This document shows, piece after piece, positions 39,901-53,400 of a stretch of DNA of 64,000 bases. Under the pieces are notes generated by a model. The model saw only the letters and a program-made list of their open reading frames with translations, made no database searches and was not told where the DNA came from. Position numbers and translations under genes: made by a program. Each line of letters opens with the position of its first letter. Position 1 is the first letter of the stretch. This stretch comes from Campylorhamphus procurvoides (Eukaryota; Chordata; Aves; Passeriformes; Dendrocolaptidae), in contig WBMV01004760.1 in assembly GCA_013396655.1 (NCBI GenBank), positions 1,817,910 through 1,881,909 on the forward strand, given 5' to 3'.

Positions 39901-40805
39901 TCTGCTGTTATTTAACAATGCAAAGTTTATATGAAAGGTGCCTAACAGCTATTAACTGTAGAAGCAGTATATCTTTCCAGATTAAACAAAATTTGCAGAA
40001 TGAGTGATAAAGTTAAAAAAGAAGTGATGCATCTTGATTTCATATAAACTGTTTAATTCTCTGTATAAATACTCAATATTATATTTAAACACTCACTGCT
40101 GGATGTATCTCATTTTTGCTTGCATTTCTAATTGTTTCATTTTGTTTTATTTCTGAAACACATTATGCCATGTGTAGTCACTGATACAATTTCTGATATA
40201 CTTTGGAAAGCAAACTTTAATTTGGGACTTCTTGAGTTTTAAAAGTATTCTAAACAAATCAGCCACCATTTGCCAGGTATTTGTGTTGCTTTGTACAGCA
40301 TATCTTAACAGGAGGAATGTGTGCAATATGTATCACCTCAGTTTTGTCTGGCAATGTTATGAAAATGTTAAGATGCAATATCTTCTTTTCACTTCAATTT
40401 GGAAAAATTGCAGTATCTCTGATTTGGTGGTGTATTTATTTTTATCTATTCAGTGTATGGGCATATGGTTAGTTGAGTTTTTTTATGTACATTATGTGCT
40501 TTTAGTAATTTCTGAGTTTTATCACTTCTGTGGATGCACCAGTTGTAGCCATTTGCATGTCCTTTCAATATGAAGACCATGGGGAAGGGAGCTTCAGGAA
40601 AGATTTCTGGAAATGGAATAATTGTAAGTCAATAAATGTAGATACTGCATCATTAACGTTTTTGGTATGGTATGGATTTTATAGCACCTATGTATGTTTG
40701 CAGTTAAGTTATTGCATAAATGTTTAAGAATGAACATTTTTTTCATTCAAAATTTTGTATGTTTGCAAATATATTTTTGTAATAAAACTTCAAAACAAAT
40801 GTTTC
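36973..40805 (+). other. DCP1A: DCP1A 3' untranslated region (inferred extent)
   Basis: About 3.8 kb of AT-rich sequence after the stop codon with no coding signal. It contains AU-rich stretches such as TATTTATTT near 38093 and 40433, which are possible mRNA-stability elements. Several poly(A) signals occur (39812, 40631, 40781), so isoforms of different length are likely. The extent is inferred from poly(A) signals, not from transcript data. Confidence 0.6.
40781..40786 (+). terminator. DCP1A: Likely distal poly(A) signal of DCP1A
   Basis: A canonical AATAAA, followed within about 50 nt by a T/GT-rich stretch (CTTGTGATGTTTCCTTT) typical of a cleavage-stimulating downstream element. Upstream AATAAA copies at 39812 and 40631 could serve as alternatives. 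Confidence 0.55.
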
Positions 40806-42855
40806 AGCACCTCCTAAAACCTTGTGATGTTTCCTTTCATTTCTAGAGTCCTGTGACTACGGGAAGGTGAAGTTCAGTTTTTATTTAAGGTTTCCAGAGA
40901 AGAAACTTGAATTCCTTACTCCATACGGGGGGTAGAACAAATTTGCATTTGTCTGCTAAGTGTAACCTACCTGCTTGGAGGACAGTTGGGAAGAGCCCCT
41001 GTCATTGTTACAGCTTCTGTATTGCTGTCAGCAGACTTGTGCCTTGAATTTGCTAAATAGGTACATTTCCTTTCACACTAAGAAAGGCAGCTACAAGTTC
41101 AATGTCATAAGTACAGCTGTAACTGGGTTTAGTGCCTTTCTGTATCACTTTTTTCTGGTACCCCCTCTCATCCATAGACCTGGCATAGGATGCTCAATCC
41201 AGGGGCTGGTCTTTGATCCAAAATGTTGGAAATCCTCTTACCATATCTGATTGTTATGCAACTGATTGATCCAAATTTCACAAAGTCAAATAGGGAAGCT
41301 GATGAGGAGGAAAACCATAGCAGAGGTTCTGTTGAAACCATCTTGAAATGAAACAAAACCTTATGCCTAAATCCGTTAATCTTATGCTTATTCCCATTCT
41401 AACTCCCCACAGGAACTGGGATTCCAGGACATATCCACTGTCAGGGGAGGCCACTGGAGAAGGATGTGTGTTTCTCCAGTGCTTCATATTGAACTGATTC
41501 CTGCACTATGTCCAAAAGCACATTCTTCTAACAGAAGACTACAAGTACGGAAGTCATGGCATTTACTGTATAAGATAACTGAGAAAAAGTGGAAACAACT
41601 TAGAATCAAGATTTAAATTCTATTAAGGTGTGTTGCCTGTTTGGTCAATATCGAGGATACTTTTTTCACTGTTGCTAATCTTTTTTCTTCTCTGCACCCA
41701 GGTATTCCTCTTCACTGTTATTCATGTGAAGTGCTCCCCTTTGGTTTGAAAAGAAGGTAATACTTCTGACTTTCTGTGTGTAGCTCCAGCTAAACCAGGC
41801 ACTGTCCCAGAAGTTTATGCAGACCAAAATCTTTTTGTCCTGTTCTCTCCTGATCCTGTGTGCTCTACAGTTGTGTTTTCTAAAAGTGCCTAGGAGAATA
41901 AAGTTGGTTCCTGCTGTGATGGTGATGTGCACAGGGTAAAATTAGGCTCCCTAAAGCTCATCCCCTAAAATTCAAATTTTATTTGTAGATTTGCAGAATG
42001 AAATACCGAGTTGTAGCTCATGTTCATGGGCCAAATTAATAGAAGTCGGTGGACTGATGTATTTGGTAAGGATTCAACAGTACTTCCTTCTCAATATACA
42101 AGATCCTAGGGCAGGTTAACGAGTATAGAGAATAGGAAACCTGTCATTCATACAGCTTTTCTTCATTTGGGAACAGGATGCCTTCAGATCACTAGTCTTT
42201 AGTATGGCTGAGGTAAATTTCAGTTTAGTTTTCTAATCAAAATGTCAGAAATTATAACATATGTTAAACAACTTTGAAAGACTTTTTCAGTGCCCAGTAG
42301 TGGAAATGGTTTTTTTTTTTCCTATCTTCAGACAGCTACAAGTGTGAATCAGCTTTTTTCTTCCAGGTTTTGATTGAGGGATTTACTTTTGCACTGGCCT
42401 ACTAATTTAGGAGAGTTAAACTGCAGTGATAGACCTGTAACTGAAATACAGCCCTTAACTGTAAAGCTCATCCTTGGCAGTTATACAACAATTTTTTACT
42501 TCCTCTCAGAATCCTTCATATGCCATTCCTCATTAGGCTCAAAAAGCATTGAGAAAAGGGGACAGTGAAGAGATATTTTTATCAGTTGCTGCATTTTTGA
42601 AAGAGCACTTGCAATAAAACAAAAGGGAAAGGGCCAGTGGATAGAAAATTCCTCAGAAGAGATCAAGGGGAAGAATAGTAAAGGAGTGTAAGTAAATATG
42701 AAAGGGATATAAATATTGTGCAGAGACAGGTGTGGCCTGTGAAGGTATTTCCAGAAGGACAGAAGAATTTAAATCAGTTTTGTTTCTGTACTGCCTCATG
42801 TCTTCAGCTATTCTCAAAGCTCAAATGTGTATTGCCTGTAAGAATTAAGAATACT

Positions 42856-42881
42856 TGTGTGTGTGTGCGTGTGTGTGTGTT
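42856..42881 (+). repeat. (GT)n microsatellite
   Basis: A TG/GT dinucleotide run of about 26 bases with one C interruption. Confidence 0.95.
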
Positions 42882-45800
42882 AAAAATGACTGGGTAGGCA
42901 CGATTTCCCTGCTAAGGGGTTTTTTAACCTCCAGTAATGAAGCAGCAAAATGGAACTGGCTGATTCACAGCAGTACCTAATTTTTGTCTTAGCTGATGGC
43001 CTCACATTACAGCTTACAATCTCCTACAAAGAACAAGGCTGCTTATACCTAGTTGCATTTTATTTTAAATGGATGTTTAAAAATATTTCTACCATAATCC
43101 AGTCTTTAAAATTCAAGAAGTTTCATTTTATAAAACCAACCTTGGGAAATACAACCACAAAAGGATAAACTTTATATGCTGGCTGAAATTAAAGCACTCG
43201 CCCTTAGGCCTTTCTTGGAAACATGCAGGTATGTGATGTAAATGCACAAGTTGTGTTCCTTTTCTCCTCATAAATAAGTCAAGAAGCCTTAAGAGCATCT
43301 ACAGAGCAAAGATCTGTATGCAAAACTCTATGTGGTCTTTATTTAGAGAGCATATGACTTGCACATCCTGCTCTACTTCTTGTGGTTCAGAAGAGGAATG
43401 GGAGAGGTTTAGCAGGTTACCCAGCTTTCTCTGAGATTTATGGGTGATATGAAGTGCCTTCACTGGTTTACTTTCTAAGCATCAACTAAATTAACTTCTC
43501 TGCTCTGGGGACACAATTCTCCCATGTAACAAAAGTGCTGTAGAGGAAGCTTCTGCTGTCTTAAACTCACCATAAGAATTAAGCTACGAGGCTGCAGTTA
43601 AATCCTGCAGGATTTGGATGTGTCTGGGCTGTTGTGGTTTACAGCAAACACTGGTCCTGGTGGACTCTTCAGCATGGAAGGCACAGGGCACCCATTATAA
43701 AGAGAGATCTCTGCTTTCCAATGGGCTAAAAGGAAAATCCTGCCACAACAGAAGCCCTTACAGAAACCCCAAAGGTTTGCTTAGAAACACATGCAGGACT
43801 TTTAATAGGGGCTTGAAAATAAATTAGTATTCTGCAGATATGAGGATAGTTGTCTGAGGGAAACTGCTAAGATAAAAGGAGTATGTGTAAGGAATGTAGA
43901 TTCATACTATGTAGTGCCTGAGCCTGGGCCTGTGACGTACCTTTATCTGTAACTTTTTTAGATAAAAAAACCTGAACTTACTACTGCACCTATGCCTGTT
44001 CCCATGCAGTGCATGGAACTTCTTACAACTCTTGATGCTGTGCTGCACAGAAAGTGGAGATTTTTATTTTTTTTACTTTAAATTCATTAGCAGCTAAATA
44101 ATGTTATTACTGAGGATTAGTGAACAATCTGTTCCATGTCTAACTGAAGCCACTGTGTTTTTGCATGTGGAAGGATGTGCTGCTGATGCATAATGGTCTG
44201 CATAATGAGAGAATGCTTTGGCATCAATCCATCTCATCTATTCTTGAACAAATTCCTTCTTGAAGGGCTTCTAATGCAACTGTTCTTTCAAAGGGCAAGA
44301 ACAGTCAAAGCCTGTTGTGTTGCAGAGGTCAAGCTGAAGAAAATTTTTTTCACTTTCTTTCCATATGCACTGCAGCACAAATAAATCCTGCTCTACTTGG
44401 TCATTATAGCTCTTGTACCTTCCTTCTAAACTTATACAGCCCATGAAAGTGTTGTTGTTCGGAGATTTCTCCTGGCACAAGTTATTGATGGTAACTTTAT
44501 ACTCTTAATTTTTCCAAGTTCAGTTATTTGGAAACAGATATTCATTTAAACCAAGACTAAAGAGAGGCAATATAAAAATTATTATGTTTTAGAATTATCT
44601 TTATGCAACATTTGTCTGCCTGTAACTCAAAAATGGTCTGGTCTGTTACGACCTTTTTATAAACATTCTTCCTTTTCCAGATTGCCAGCTGTATCTGAGA
44701 AGGTTTTAGTTGAGTTGAACTATGAATATATTCTGCTTGTATGTATCTTTTTTTTTTGCATTTTGCTCTCATGGCTTCAAAGATGAATTGATTTCCCTGT
44801 GTGTTTCCTGATATTTCCGAATCAGGTGCTGCATGAGAACCTTGCATTTTCCAAGTTGCTGGTTATAGCTGTTTGTAGCCTGTGTAGCACAAACTGCTTG
44901 TTCTGTGGCAACTAAAGGATGTGTAGTGTATTTCATGCTCCAATGGGAACTGCAGAGCTGATCATTACTTCACAGCCTCCTGAATATTCTTTTCACAGGG
45001 TATTTACTTGAGTGTGCAACTGTGCTTATCTAAAAATGCTTGTTATTGCTACCGAGAGAATAGAATTTATTTTGAGTAAGATGTGACAGTATGGACTGAA
45101 TCTCTGGAAAAGTTGCGGCACCAGATTTGGTCTGAGAATGTACTGCATTCCCATCCACCAGGCTGCAGTGATTGGAATTCTACCACAGAACTTCTCTTTT
45201 AGAAGGTACCCTGCAAATGAAATTAAACCCTGTGAACAGAGATGTTCAACACTAGCAAGGTTACAATCCAGGACAGCAGTGACTGGCAGGTTCCAGCTCA
45301 GTTTGGAATCCATTCAATGCTTAAAACTTCAACTGCACAGCCTGTTGGTCTCCTCCCACACCTCCACGTTTTCTTTACTCACTGCTGTTTGGATTTTGTA
45401 GTGATGAGCTCTGACTTGGATTTGGGAATCTCTTGTGAGAGCAGTTTTTAAGGCAAAATTCAGTGCATAGCCCCTTGGTAGCCAACTGGCCTGAATTCCA
45501 GCAGTGCTGAGTGCATGCAGCTCCTGCTCTGGTAAACAGAGTTGCATGTACTTATGTCAGCAATGCATTTTTCCAGTGTATCAGCAAATGACAGTCATAG
45601 CTGAGCTTTCATGCTTCTGCTGCATAATGCCCTGACACTGAAACGTGGAGGAAGGGATGGAAAAACCCAGTTATCCTGTGTATGTATTTAATAAGCTGTC
45701 TAGTCTAGGAGTTAATACTGAAGCTAACGAGATGTGATTGTATGTTCTGAAGCAGGACTGTTTGTCCATACATTTACATCCTTGTTTTAATCATATTGTA

Positions 45801-48439
45801 TGTGGTTTCAGAGGCAAATCCCAGGAATGTGGAAGAAATGTTGACTGTCATATGCAATGTATACCATGACTTTAGCTATTGCTTTACAGTCCATCACACT
45901 TGGTCAGAGTTGCAGAAATAACATGCCTCTTCAGTAGATCAAAGTGGAGGCACTGACACAAGGTGGAATTTCATCCTGTGTATGCTTGAGCTGTTGTTTT
46001 AACAACACAATACCATAACAAGCACTCGGTGATGCAGCACAAGGATTCAGGGAATGGAGGGTGAGTTGTGGGCAGTAATCTCCCAATGACATTATCTAAG
46101 CTAAGTCTATCTTGCAGTCTTTCTACCGTCCAGATAACAAAGGAGGAAAAAGAAGTTGCGAGCCGTAGTAATACTGGTCTGATCCAGACCAACCCCTGTA
46201 TTATCTTACAGGAAGGAAACAAGAAAGCACTGTAGGTCCAGCCTGAGAAGGCAATTCTTAAGACTGCTGTTGCTAGGACAGGTAGTTTGTTAGGGAGGCA
46301 TCCTTACAAGGACAATTCAAGAGCATCTTCACTGTAATCACAGAGACTTGACCACAGGCTTAACTCTTGAACCAAAGAACTCAATCAGCCTGGAATAATA
46401 AAATCAAAAGTGAGGCTGTGATATGGCCAGTGTATATTTAAAAGAATTGTGAGAGAAAACAAAAGACATTGAGTAAGGAGCAGGGAGTCACTGAACTCTG
46501 TTTCAGTTCACTGTTATCTCACTTTACCACTACCCATGATGTATGCAGAGAGAAAGAGTAACAGCCTGGCAATGCTGATCAATCACACTGTACAGGCAGA
46601 AAACAGGGAGTTATTAATCTACTAGAAGCAAGCACTTGATTGTTCTAATGGTACCTGCTTCCATTATGATATTTTTGTGCTGTGTTTACAGACACTACCA
46701 GCCATCCAGAAAGATGAAGTAGCCATAGCTCTGAAGGAAGCTTCTGTTTTCCTGATGCAAATGTGTTTAGGAAGTTTTTGAAATTTATTTTCTGCAGCTG
46801 AAATTGGGTGTACAGCTATGTTTTCTTAAAGTATCTTCAGTCCATACAAAATACGGTGGAGTTTGTCATCGTAACCATGATTTCACTTACACTTGGCACC
46901 TCAGTTGAAGAATTTACTTTATGCACCTCTTCTAAATCACTGGAAGACCAAATTATCCTGCCTAACTTCACTCCACCCCTATCCATATCACTGAGATGGT
47001 GGTTGAGCCAAAAGTCAATATCTGTCTAAAGAACAGTGTTTAAGCAGCAGGGGTGATAGAAAAATTGTCATTCACTTCCCTAGCACAGGCAGTATTTTAA
47101 CAACTGCTCTTCCTCAGTTAGCAGGAGTACAGCTCAAGCTAATAAATGCTGCTGTGCTGCTAAAATGGTTCTGTGGCTTCAACTACATCAGCAGGTGGGA
47201 GATTCCAGTAGAGCAGGTCTAGAGAGCACATGAGAAAGTGCTGAGGACTCCCCATCTGCACTATGTGTGTTTGAATTCTGCTTCAGACTAGCTCTTGTCT
47301 GGCTTGTTGGTCTGAATATTCATTAACAGCTGGACTGTATTAGCTGCTTTCTCAGACTGAATCTTCTGTTTCATCTTTATTTGAAAGGAATCCAGTTCAT
47401 CAGTTATGGGACTGCTCAGCAGGGAAAACCAAAGCACAGTGAGCAAGGAATAATCAGGGACTTTGATCCAGGATGGTATTTGTGGCTTAAGCTACCTGTG
47501 ACTTACCTTCTGAGCATATGGCTGCAGACAGAATCAAGTGTGCTGTTGCCTTGAGAAAGACTGGCAGGTAGTGGAAAGGATGCAAGAAAGGACAAAGAAT
47601 CAGATGGAAAGCTGTGCAACTTGCTCAGAGAGGCTGGTAACCCTCACTCTACAAGATTAGTCTGATTTTAGGCCTATTTGATGCTCTGGCAAAACCAGAT
47701 CCTGAGCAAGGTATTTGCAGGTGTATAGCACACATAAGGTTCAGTTAAGCATCTTTTACAGGGAACTTAGGTTTGAATTTACTGTTATCTCACCCATAGT
47801 TCAGATAGATTTCATAGTTGAAAATTTGCAAAGGAGGAGCCCTAAATCAGTAATTCCCCTGTAGATGCTACTGGCACCTCTTGAGATCTTTCATAGTCCT
47901 CTACTGACCACATTCCTTTAGGCATCATAGCTCCAGGAGGACAAAAGTTTGTGTTCTGTTGAACCAAGGTGGACTTTAACAGGAATATCGTAGGGAAACT
48001 GCTGTTAAGGATGGCTGCTGATCTTCTCCACCATGTCTGGCAGTCCTTTTTCTTTAACTCAGCTAGGGTCTTTTTGTTATGATTTCCTACACAACTGGCT
48101 GATTTCTAGCTAACATGTATCATTTCATTTCCAAGTTGCTTTGTAGCCATAGCATGTTACAAGGTGTACAATGTGTCTTTCTGTACCTTGAGAGGAGACC
48201 TGCACAGCGAACCTAAAGACGCATTAATGCCTTCAGTCCTTGGCCCTCTGCTCTAAGGGGCATTGCTCTGCCATTGGAAGCTCTTGGCATTATAGGACAT
48301 GTCTTCAGAGTTCCTACATTTCAACCAGAGTTCCTAAACTTAAGCAATTCCTAACAGGTTCTTCCATATCCCAGTTTTATTGTCCCTAACAGTTCAAAGT
48401 GTATGAGTGAAATTAAAAGATTTGGGTGACTGGTTCTTC

Positions 48440-48486
48440 AAAAATTAAAAAAAAAAAAAAGAAAAAAAAAAGGAAAGAAAAAAAAA
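48440..48486 (+). repeat. A-rich tract
   Basis: About 47 bases, almost all A with scattered G and one TT. It could be a decayed poly(A) tail, but no retroposed gene was recognised upstream of it. Confidence 0.9.
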
Positions 48487-49539
48487 GGTAATTGACCTAC
48501 CTAATTATTTTAAAGTCGGATATAGATTGGAGCATAGCAAATGCAGTTGACCTTTGTATAGTGCTTTCTAGAATGAACTCTGCACTTTGCTACTGTCAAG
48601 TCTGGTTGCTTGGTTCCATTTTTTCCTTCCTGGCACGTAGCCTATTTCCAATCCAGTTTTCCTTCTGAAATATTTTATTAAAAGGATTTTTCAAAAAGAC
48701 AACCGGTGAAACAGTCTCAGAAAGCAGTTAAGGTAAGGGAAGTGGTGTCTGCTGTTATTTCCTCTTACAAATTGGTTAGTTTAAGGAAGAAAGTGTTATT
48801 TTACCTTGCTAAAGAGTTTCACATGTTACTCCTCCGTGGCAGTTTGCCAAGGGAGCAGGGCTGGATGCTTTGGGCATGGAGCTGGTTACTTCTGTTGCTG
48901 AAACCCAAAGTCTGCAGTCCCGAAGGTGTAGGTTTTTAGTATCAACAGTTCAGTGTTTTCTGAAATGAGATGATGACATTAGTTCACTACATGTAACTGT
49001 TTACATTTAAAACATGTTAAAATATATGAATATTTTTAACTCAATACAATACAGCTTCTAGAACAAAACTACCAGTGGACAGAACAGTGAAACAGAAGAG
49101 TGCAATGCAGGAATACCAGGTTTCATGAGCAAGAACTACATTTTTTTTATTCTTGTTGTCTGTTAAAACTTTTGGGTTTTTTTTTAATTTGTTTGTTTGT
49201 GACCTCTAGTGCTGCTCCAGCTTTCTAAAACAAATATGAAATATTTAACTTGCCTAGTTAAGTCTGCAGCTTTAATGACAGTGTTCAGAATTGCTAAAGA
49301 AAATGTATTTACTGCAATATTTTATGCAAAAGTATCTGTATTTGTCACTTTTTTAATATATATTATGTAAATATGAATTATTGCCTGGAAGGAAGCCACA
49401 TGGGGTAATCCTGCTACTGTTTCTCCAGGCTGCGTGGAGGAACCAGGTCACTGTTAAGGTGTGGGATGCTGTGGACATTGTTTTACAGACAGGGCTGGCT
49501 GGGCTGGAGAGAGACCCTCAGCAGCAGCTCTATCGAGAA

Positions 49540-50018
49540 GGTTTGGGGGAGGTAATCCTGCCTCTACCTGGTGAGGCACACCTGGAGTCAGCTCTGGGCT
49601 CCTCAGCACAAGGGAGACAAGCAGCTCCTGGAGAGGGTCCAGGGGAGGCCATGAAGATGATGAGGGGTCTGTAGCATCTCTTGTGAGGAGGAGAGGCTGC
49701 AGGAGCTGGACTTGCTTGGTCTGAGGAGACTGAGGGGATCCCGTCAACACATAATGTCAAAGGTGTGCACCAAGAGGGTGGTGCCAGGCTCCTTCCCCCC
49801 AGCAACAGGACGAGGAGCAATGGCCATAAACTAAACCACAAGAAGTTCCACCTCAAGATGAGGAAGAGCTTTACACTGAGGGGGGCAGAGCACAGGGACA
49901 GGCTGCTCGGGGCTCCCTCTCCTGAGCCACCCAAAAATCCGCCTGGCCGCGCTCCTGTGGCCCCTGCTCCGGGGACGGGGGAGTTGGGCTGGGTGATGTC
50001 CAGAGGTCCCTTCCAGCC
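49540..50018 (+). mobile_element. CR1 LINE fragment next to the TKT promoter
   Basis: It matches the CR1 3' region in order: GTGAGGCACACCTGGAGT, TCTGGGCTCCTCAGCACAAG, CTCCTGGAGAGGGTCCAGG, GAGGAGAGGCTGCAGGAGCT, AACAGGACGAGGAGCAATGG, CACAAGAAGTTCCACCTC, ending GATGTCCAGAGGTCCCTTCC. The usual terminal ATTCTATGAT-type repeat is missing, so the extreme 3' end is lost or merged into the TKT CpG island. The orientation is the same as TKT and the end is about 300 bp from its ATG. The 5' limit is approximate. Confidence 0.88.
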
Positions 50019-50320
50019 GTGTGGGGCCGTGAGTGGTGGGAGAACCTCAGCGCGGGCCCTGAGGGAAATGACGCCCGCGGGCGGCCCCGGCGATGGAGGA
50101 AGAGGATGGAGGGCGGGGATGAGGGACGGGAGGCGGGGATGGAGCACCGGAGGCGGGGGACGGGAGGCGGCCGCCCCTCGGTGCTCTCTCCGCCCCACGC
50201 TCGGCCCGAGTGAGGAGCCGCTGCCGTCTCGGAGCGCAGCCCAGCCCTGCCCAGCCCCAGGAGCCGCCACCGCCGCCACAGCCCCCGGTGCAGCCGCCGC
50301 GGCCCTCCCGCCTCGCCCCC

Positions 50321-50427
50321 ATGGAGGATTACCACAAGCCCGACCAGCAGACGCTGCAGGCGCTGAAGGACACGGCCAACCGGCTGCGCATCAGCTCCAT
50401 CAAGGCCACGACCGCGGCCGGCTCCGG
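50321..50427 (+). CDS. TKT: TKT coding exon 1
   Basis: Starts [10 protein letters not shown] and ends in ATTAAGSG with a split Gly codon (donor GTGAGC, phase 2). The start agrees with human TKT. The Kozak context is modest (C at -3, G at +4). GC-rich, inside the CpG island. Confidence 0.95.
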
Positions 50428-53400
50428 GTGAGCGAGGGAGGGAAGGAGCGAGGGAGGAGGGCGGGCAGCGCCCTGGCCGCAGCGCCGAGCCGCGCTCCCG
50501 CATCCCGGGGCTGCCTGGGGATGGTGCCGGGAGAGGCCGATCCACGCTCCCGCATCCCGGGCACGCGCCGGGAGCCGTGCGGGGATGCTGAGGGCCGGGC
50601 CGTGCAGCCCGCGGAGCGCTGGGGCGGCGTGTGCGGGGATGGGGAGCCCTGGGTCGGTGTGTGCCGGGGTGGGGAGCGCTGGGGCGGCGTGTGCGGGGAT
50701 GGGAGCCCTGGGGTGATGTGTGCGGGGATGGGGAGGGCTGGGGCGGAGTGTGCGAGGATGGGGAACCTTGGAGCGGCGTGTGCGGGGATGGGGAGCCCTG
50801 GGTCGGTGTGTGCGGGGACGGGGAGCGCGGGGATGGCTCTGCCGGAGCCCCAGAGCCCGGGCCGGGATGCGGGGCTGGCACATCTGGAAATGGCGGCAGA
50901 GCCCGCCCGGCCGCGCCGCTGCCCGCGGGTGTTGTGACTGCGAGAGAGGCCGGGAATGCTAAGTTGGTGCAGGACGGGAAACCAAAGAATTTGTGCCCGA
51001 GGCGCAAGCGGCTTCTTTTTCATTGCGTGCCCGTCAGTTGGAACTAATTCTGCACAGAATTTCAAGTGAGCCCAAGTGGGATTATCTGTGCCGTGCCCGC
51101 GGTCTCCAATGGGCAGCTTATTCAGGCCTCTGGACAGGATTTAGTGTGGGCTCTGATGTGTGCAGATTCCAGGGTTATCCTTCCTTTGATCGTGTTTCAC
51201 CTATGGAAAAATCTCTGCAAACAATCCGCTTTTACTAATGTAAAATTAAAGCCGTTTTTTCTGCTTGAATAATATGTTTCAGTGCTTCCATACAAAGTGC
51301 TGGCCTTCTTTTTTATTTTTTTAATATATCCCATTTTGTTGTAATTTCCTCCTTTGGACTTCTTTGAAACTGGCTACGGTGTTAAAAAAAAAAAAAAAAG
51401 AAAAGAAGTCTGAAGGAATCCCTTGGATGTTGAGGTTTGTGTGGAGAAGAGTGGTATGTAAAATATTATAAAGCTTCTTTGAATTGCCTTACACTCTCCA
51501 CCCTGTGCCTGGCATGAGCTGCCTCACATGGCTCTAGAAACGCACAGAAACTGAACTTTACTCGCTCTGTTTGCAGACAGCAAATGGAAATCCTGCTGTG
51601 GTTCTTCCTGCGGAATGGGGTGTTGGGACGCGGGAAAACTCTCAGCCTCCATAGGAGGGAGTTTGTGCAAACCCACAGCTTGTTGGGTCCAATCTGGAGG
51701 GAGAAGAGAGGCTACCCAATTGCTCTTTTAGGTCTTGGTTTGTTTCAAAGCTGCTGCATGCAGGCAGAGTTACACAAGCCTGTGTGAAATTGTAAGCAAG
51801 AAAAATTGTGCTAAATCTACATAGTAGAGCTCAGGCTTTGGTGTTGAACTTCTAGTATGTATTTTAAGCAGGCTCAGGGATGTATGGTATAAAATGCCAT
51901 ATCAGCAGGTAAAATCATTTCTCTGCTTTGTCTGATGTGCTGTTAAAGAACAAGATGCTACAGCCTCTGCTTCTTTTTTGTGGTCCATGGAATTCCACAG
52001 CAAAACCATTCTCACCATACTGATGAAGAGACAGTAAAAGTGTTTTTTCTCAAGCTTTTTATTCCTGGTTCATGTGTGCTACAGTACTGAGTCCTTCTTG
52101 CCCAAAGGCATTTCATTAATCCCTCTGGTTTATTCTGCCACTGGAGTTGTGTAGTCTGAAATTATTACACAACCTGATAACGAGCAGATTATGAAAGATG
52201 GGCTCTGGAGGGAAGATTCTGTTGGCAAGTCATGTATTTTCTTAATAAGATTTGATTGCCAAGATGATGGTGTAGTAACATGCCTAAAAGTCAGTCTGTT
52301 GTGGAGTTAGGCAAAGCACATATACTTCTAAAACATCTGTACATTATGAATGTGTTTCCTAAAAACTGAATGAGACAGTATCCTTTGCTTAAATTGCTGG
52401 CGTGCACTTAGAATATGGAAAGATGTTTGAATGCAAGCTAAATTTAAATAGAAGCTTACAGTTAATGAAAAAAATGCATTGTCATGCTTGCTTTGACTTT
52501 GGTAAGGAAATTTGTGTTTGTTAAAGGCGTAATTTGTAAAAGCTGGAGGAAATACCTGCAATAGAAGCACTTCATACAAAACAGGACCTGCCTACTACTT
52601 TCAAGGAAGTAATTTCTGTAAAATGTGTCATTATTGCAACACAAGTGGTGATCTGTGGTAGATCTGGCACACCAGTTCTTGCAGCCTTTACTTGTTCTAC
52701 CCTTTGTTAAAGAAAGAAAAACCTTTGCCTGGACAAGAGCTAAGTCGGTCTGATCCTGAAGTTGCTCAAACCCATCACTTTGAGTGCTTCACCAGCTGTG
52801 GTGGAAACATTCAGTGAACTGGAAAAAATTTTGTATTTAAAATGACTTACGTTGGCAAAAATTGGATTGAGTTGGTTGTAAAAGATTGAACATACTTGCT
52901 TTGGGGTGTGGATGAAGGGGTTTTTTTTAGATAAGTAGCACAGACATTTCCATCAGAACATGTCGAGTCTCTTCTGTAGCTGATGATACATTTCTGAAGT
53001 TTTGAAATTGCCTTGGCTTCCTAGAGTTGGATGGTTACATTCTTAAAAGTGGAAGTTGCAAGAGTTTCTTTACCAGGCAGTTAAGTTTCATAACCTGTGG
53101 TGTGATAACTTGTTGCAGACTATTTTTGGTTCGGTTTTTTAGCTTTTGTCTTGGACTCTGTTCCATTTTAACTTTCCACCACTCTCCTTTTTAGTTGAAA
53201 TGTGGACATGGAGATAGGCTCCATTGATGCAGAGTAATAAAAAACGCCTACAAAACTATTTTTTTGGAGTAATCACTTTACTCTTGATTTGTGTGGATCC
53301 AGAACTTCAGTGTCCTAATGGACTTCAGTTTGGTTTCCTACTAAAGGGCTGCATTTCAAAGTTAAGGCTTCAATAGAATCCATCAGAGAAGTGCATTAAT

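Larger units (their letters stand above)
40806..49539. other. DCP1A-TKT intergenic region, no supported gene
   Basis: AT-rich DNA with short chance ORFs only. It holds a (GT)n microsatellite and an A-rich tract (entered separately) and a CR1 fragment at its right border. Elements controlling TKT could lie here, but none can be named from sequence. Confidence 0.6.
49960..50960 (+). promoter_or_regulatory. TKT: CpG-island promoter of TKT
   Basis: A dense CpG stretch surrounding exon 1, with GC boxes (CCGCCCC-type) near 50171 and 50190 and no obvious TATA box. The 5'UTR just before the ATG is a GCC/CCG-rich run. The left half merges with the CR1 fragment and the right half contains the intron 1 minisatellite. 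Confidence 0.7.

Noticed and set aside
48440..48486. A-rich tract as the tail of a processed pseudogene
   Set aside because: The preceding few hundred bases contain no recognisable coding remnant or target-site duplication.
50629..50837. Regular 30-bp spacing that could resemble a CRISPR array
   Set aside because: The units are contiguous with no unique spacers, there are no cas genes, and the context is a vertebrate intron. It is a minisatellite.
49765..51007. Long ORFs on both strands (390 and 378 codons) around TKT exon 1
   Set aside because: They run through CR1 sequence, the CpG island and the 30-bp minisatellite. The peptide is low-complexity and periodic, and the TKT frame is different.
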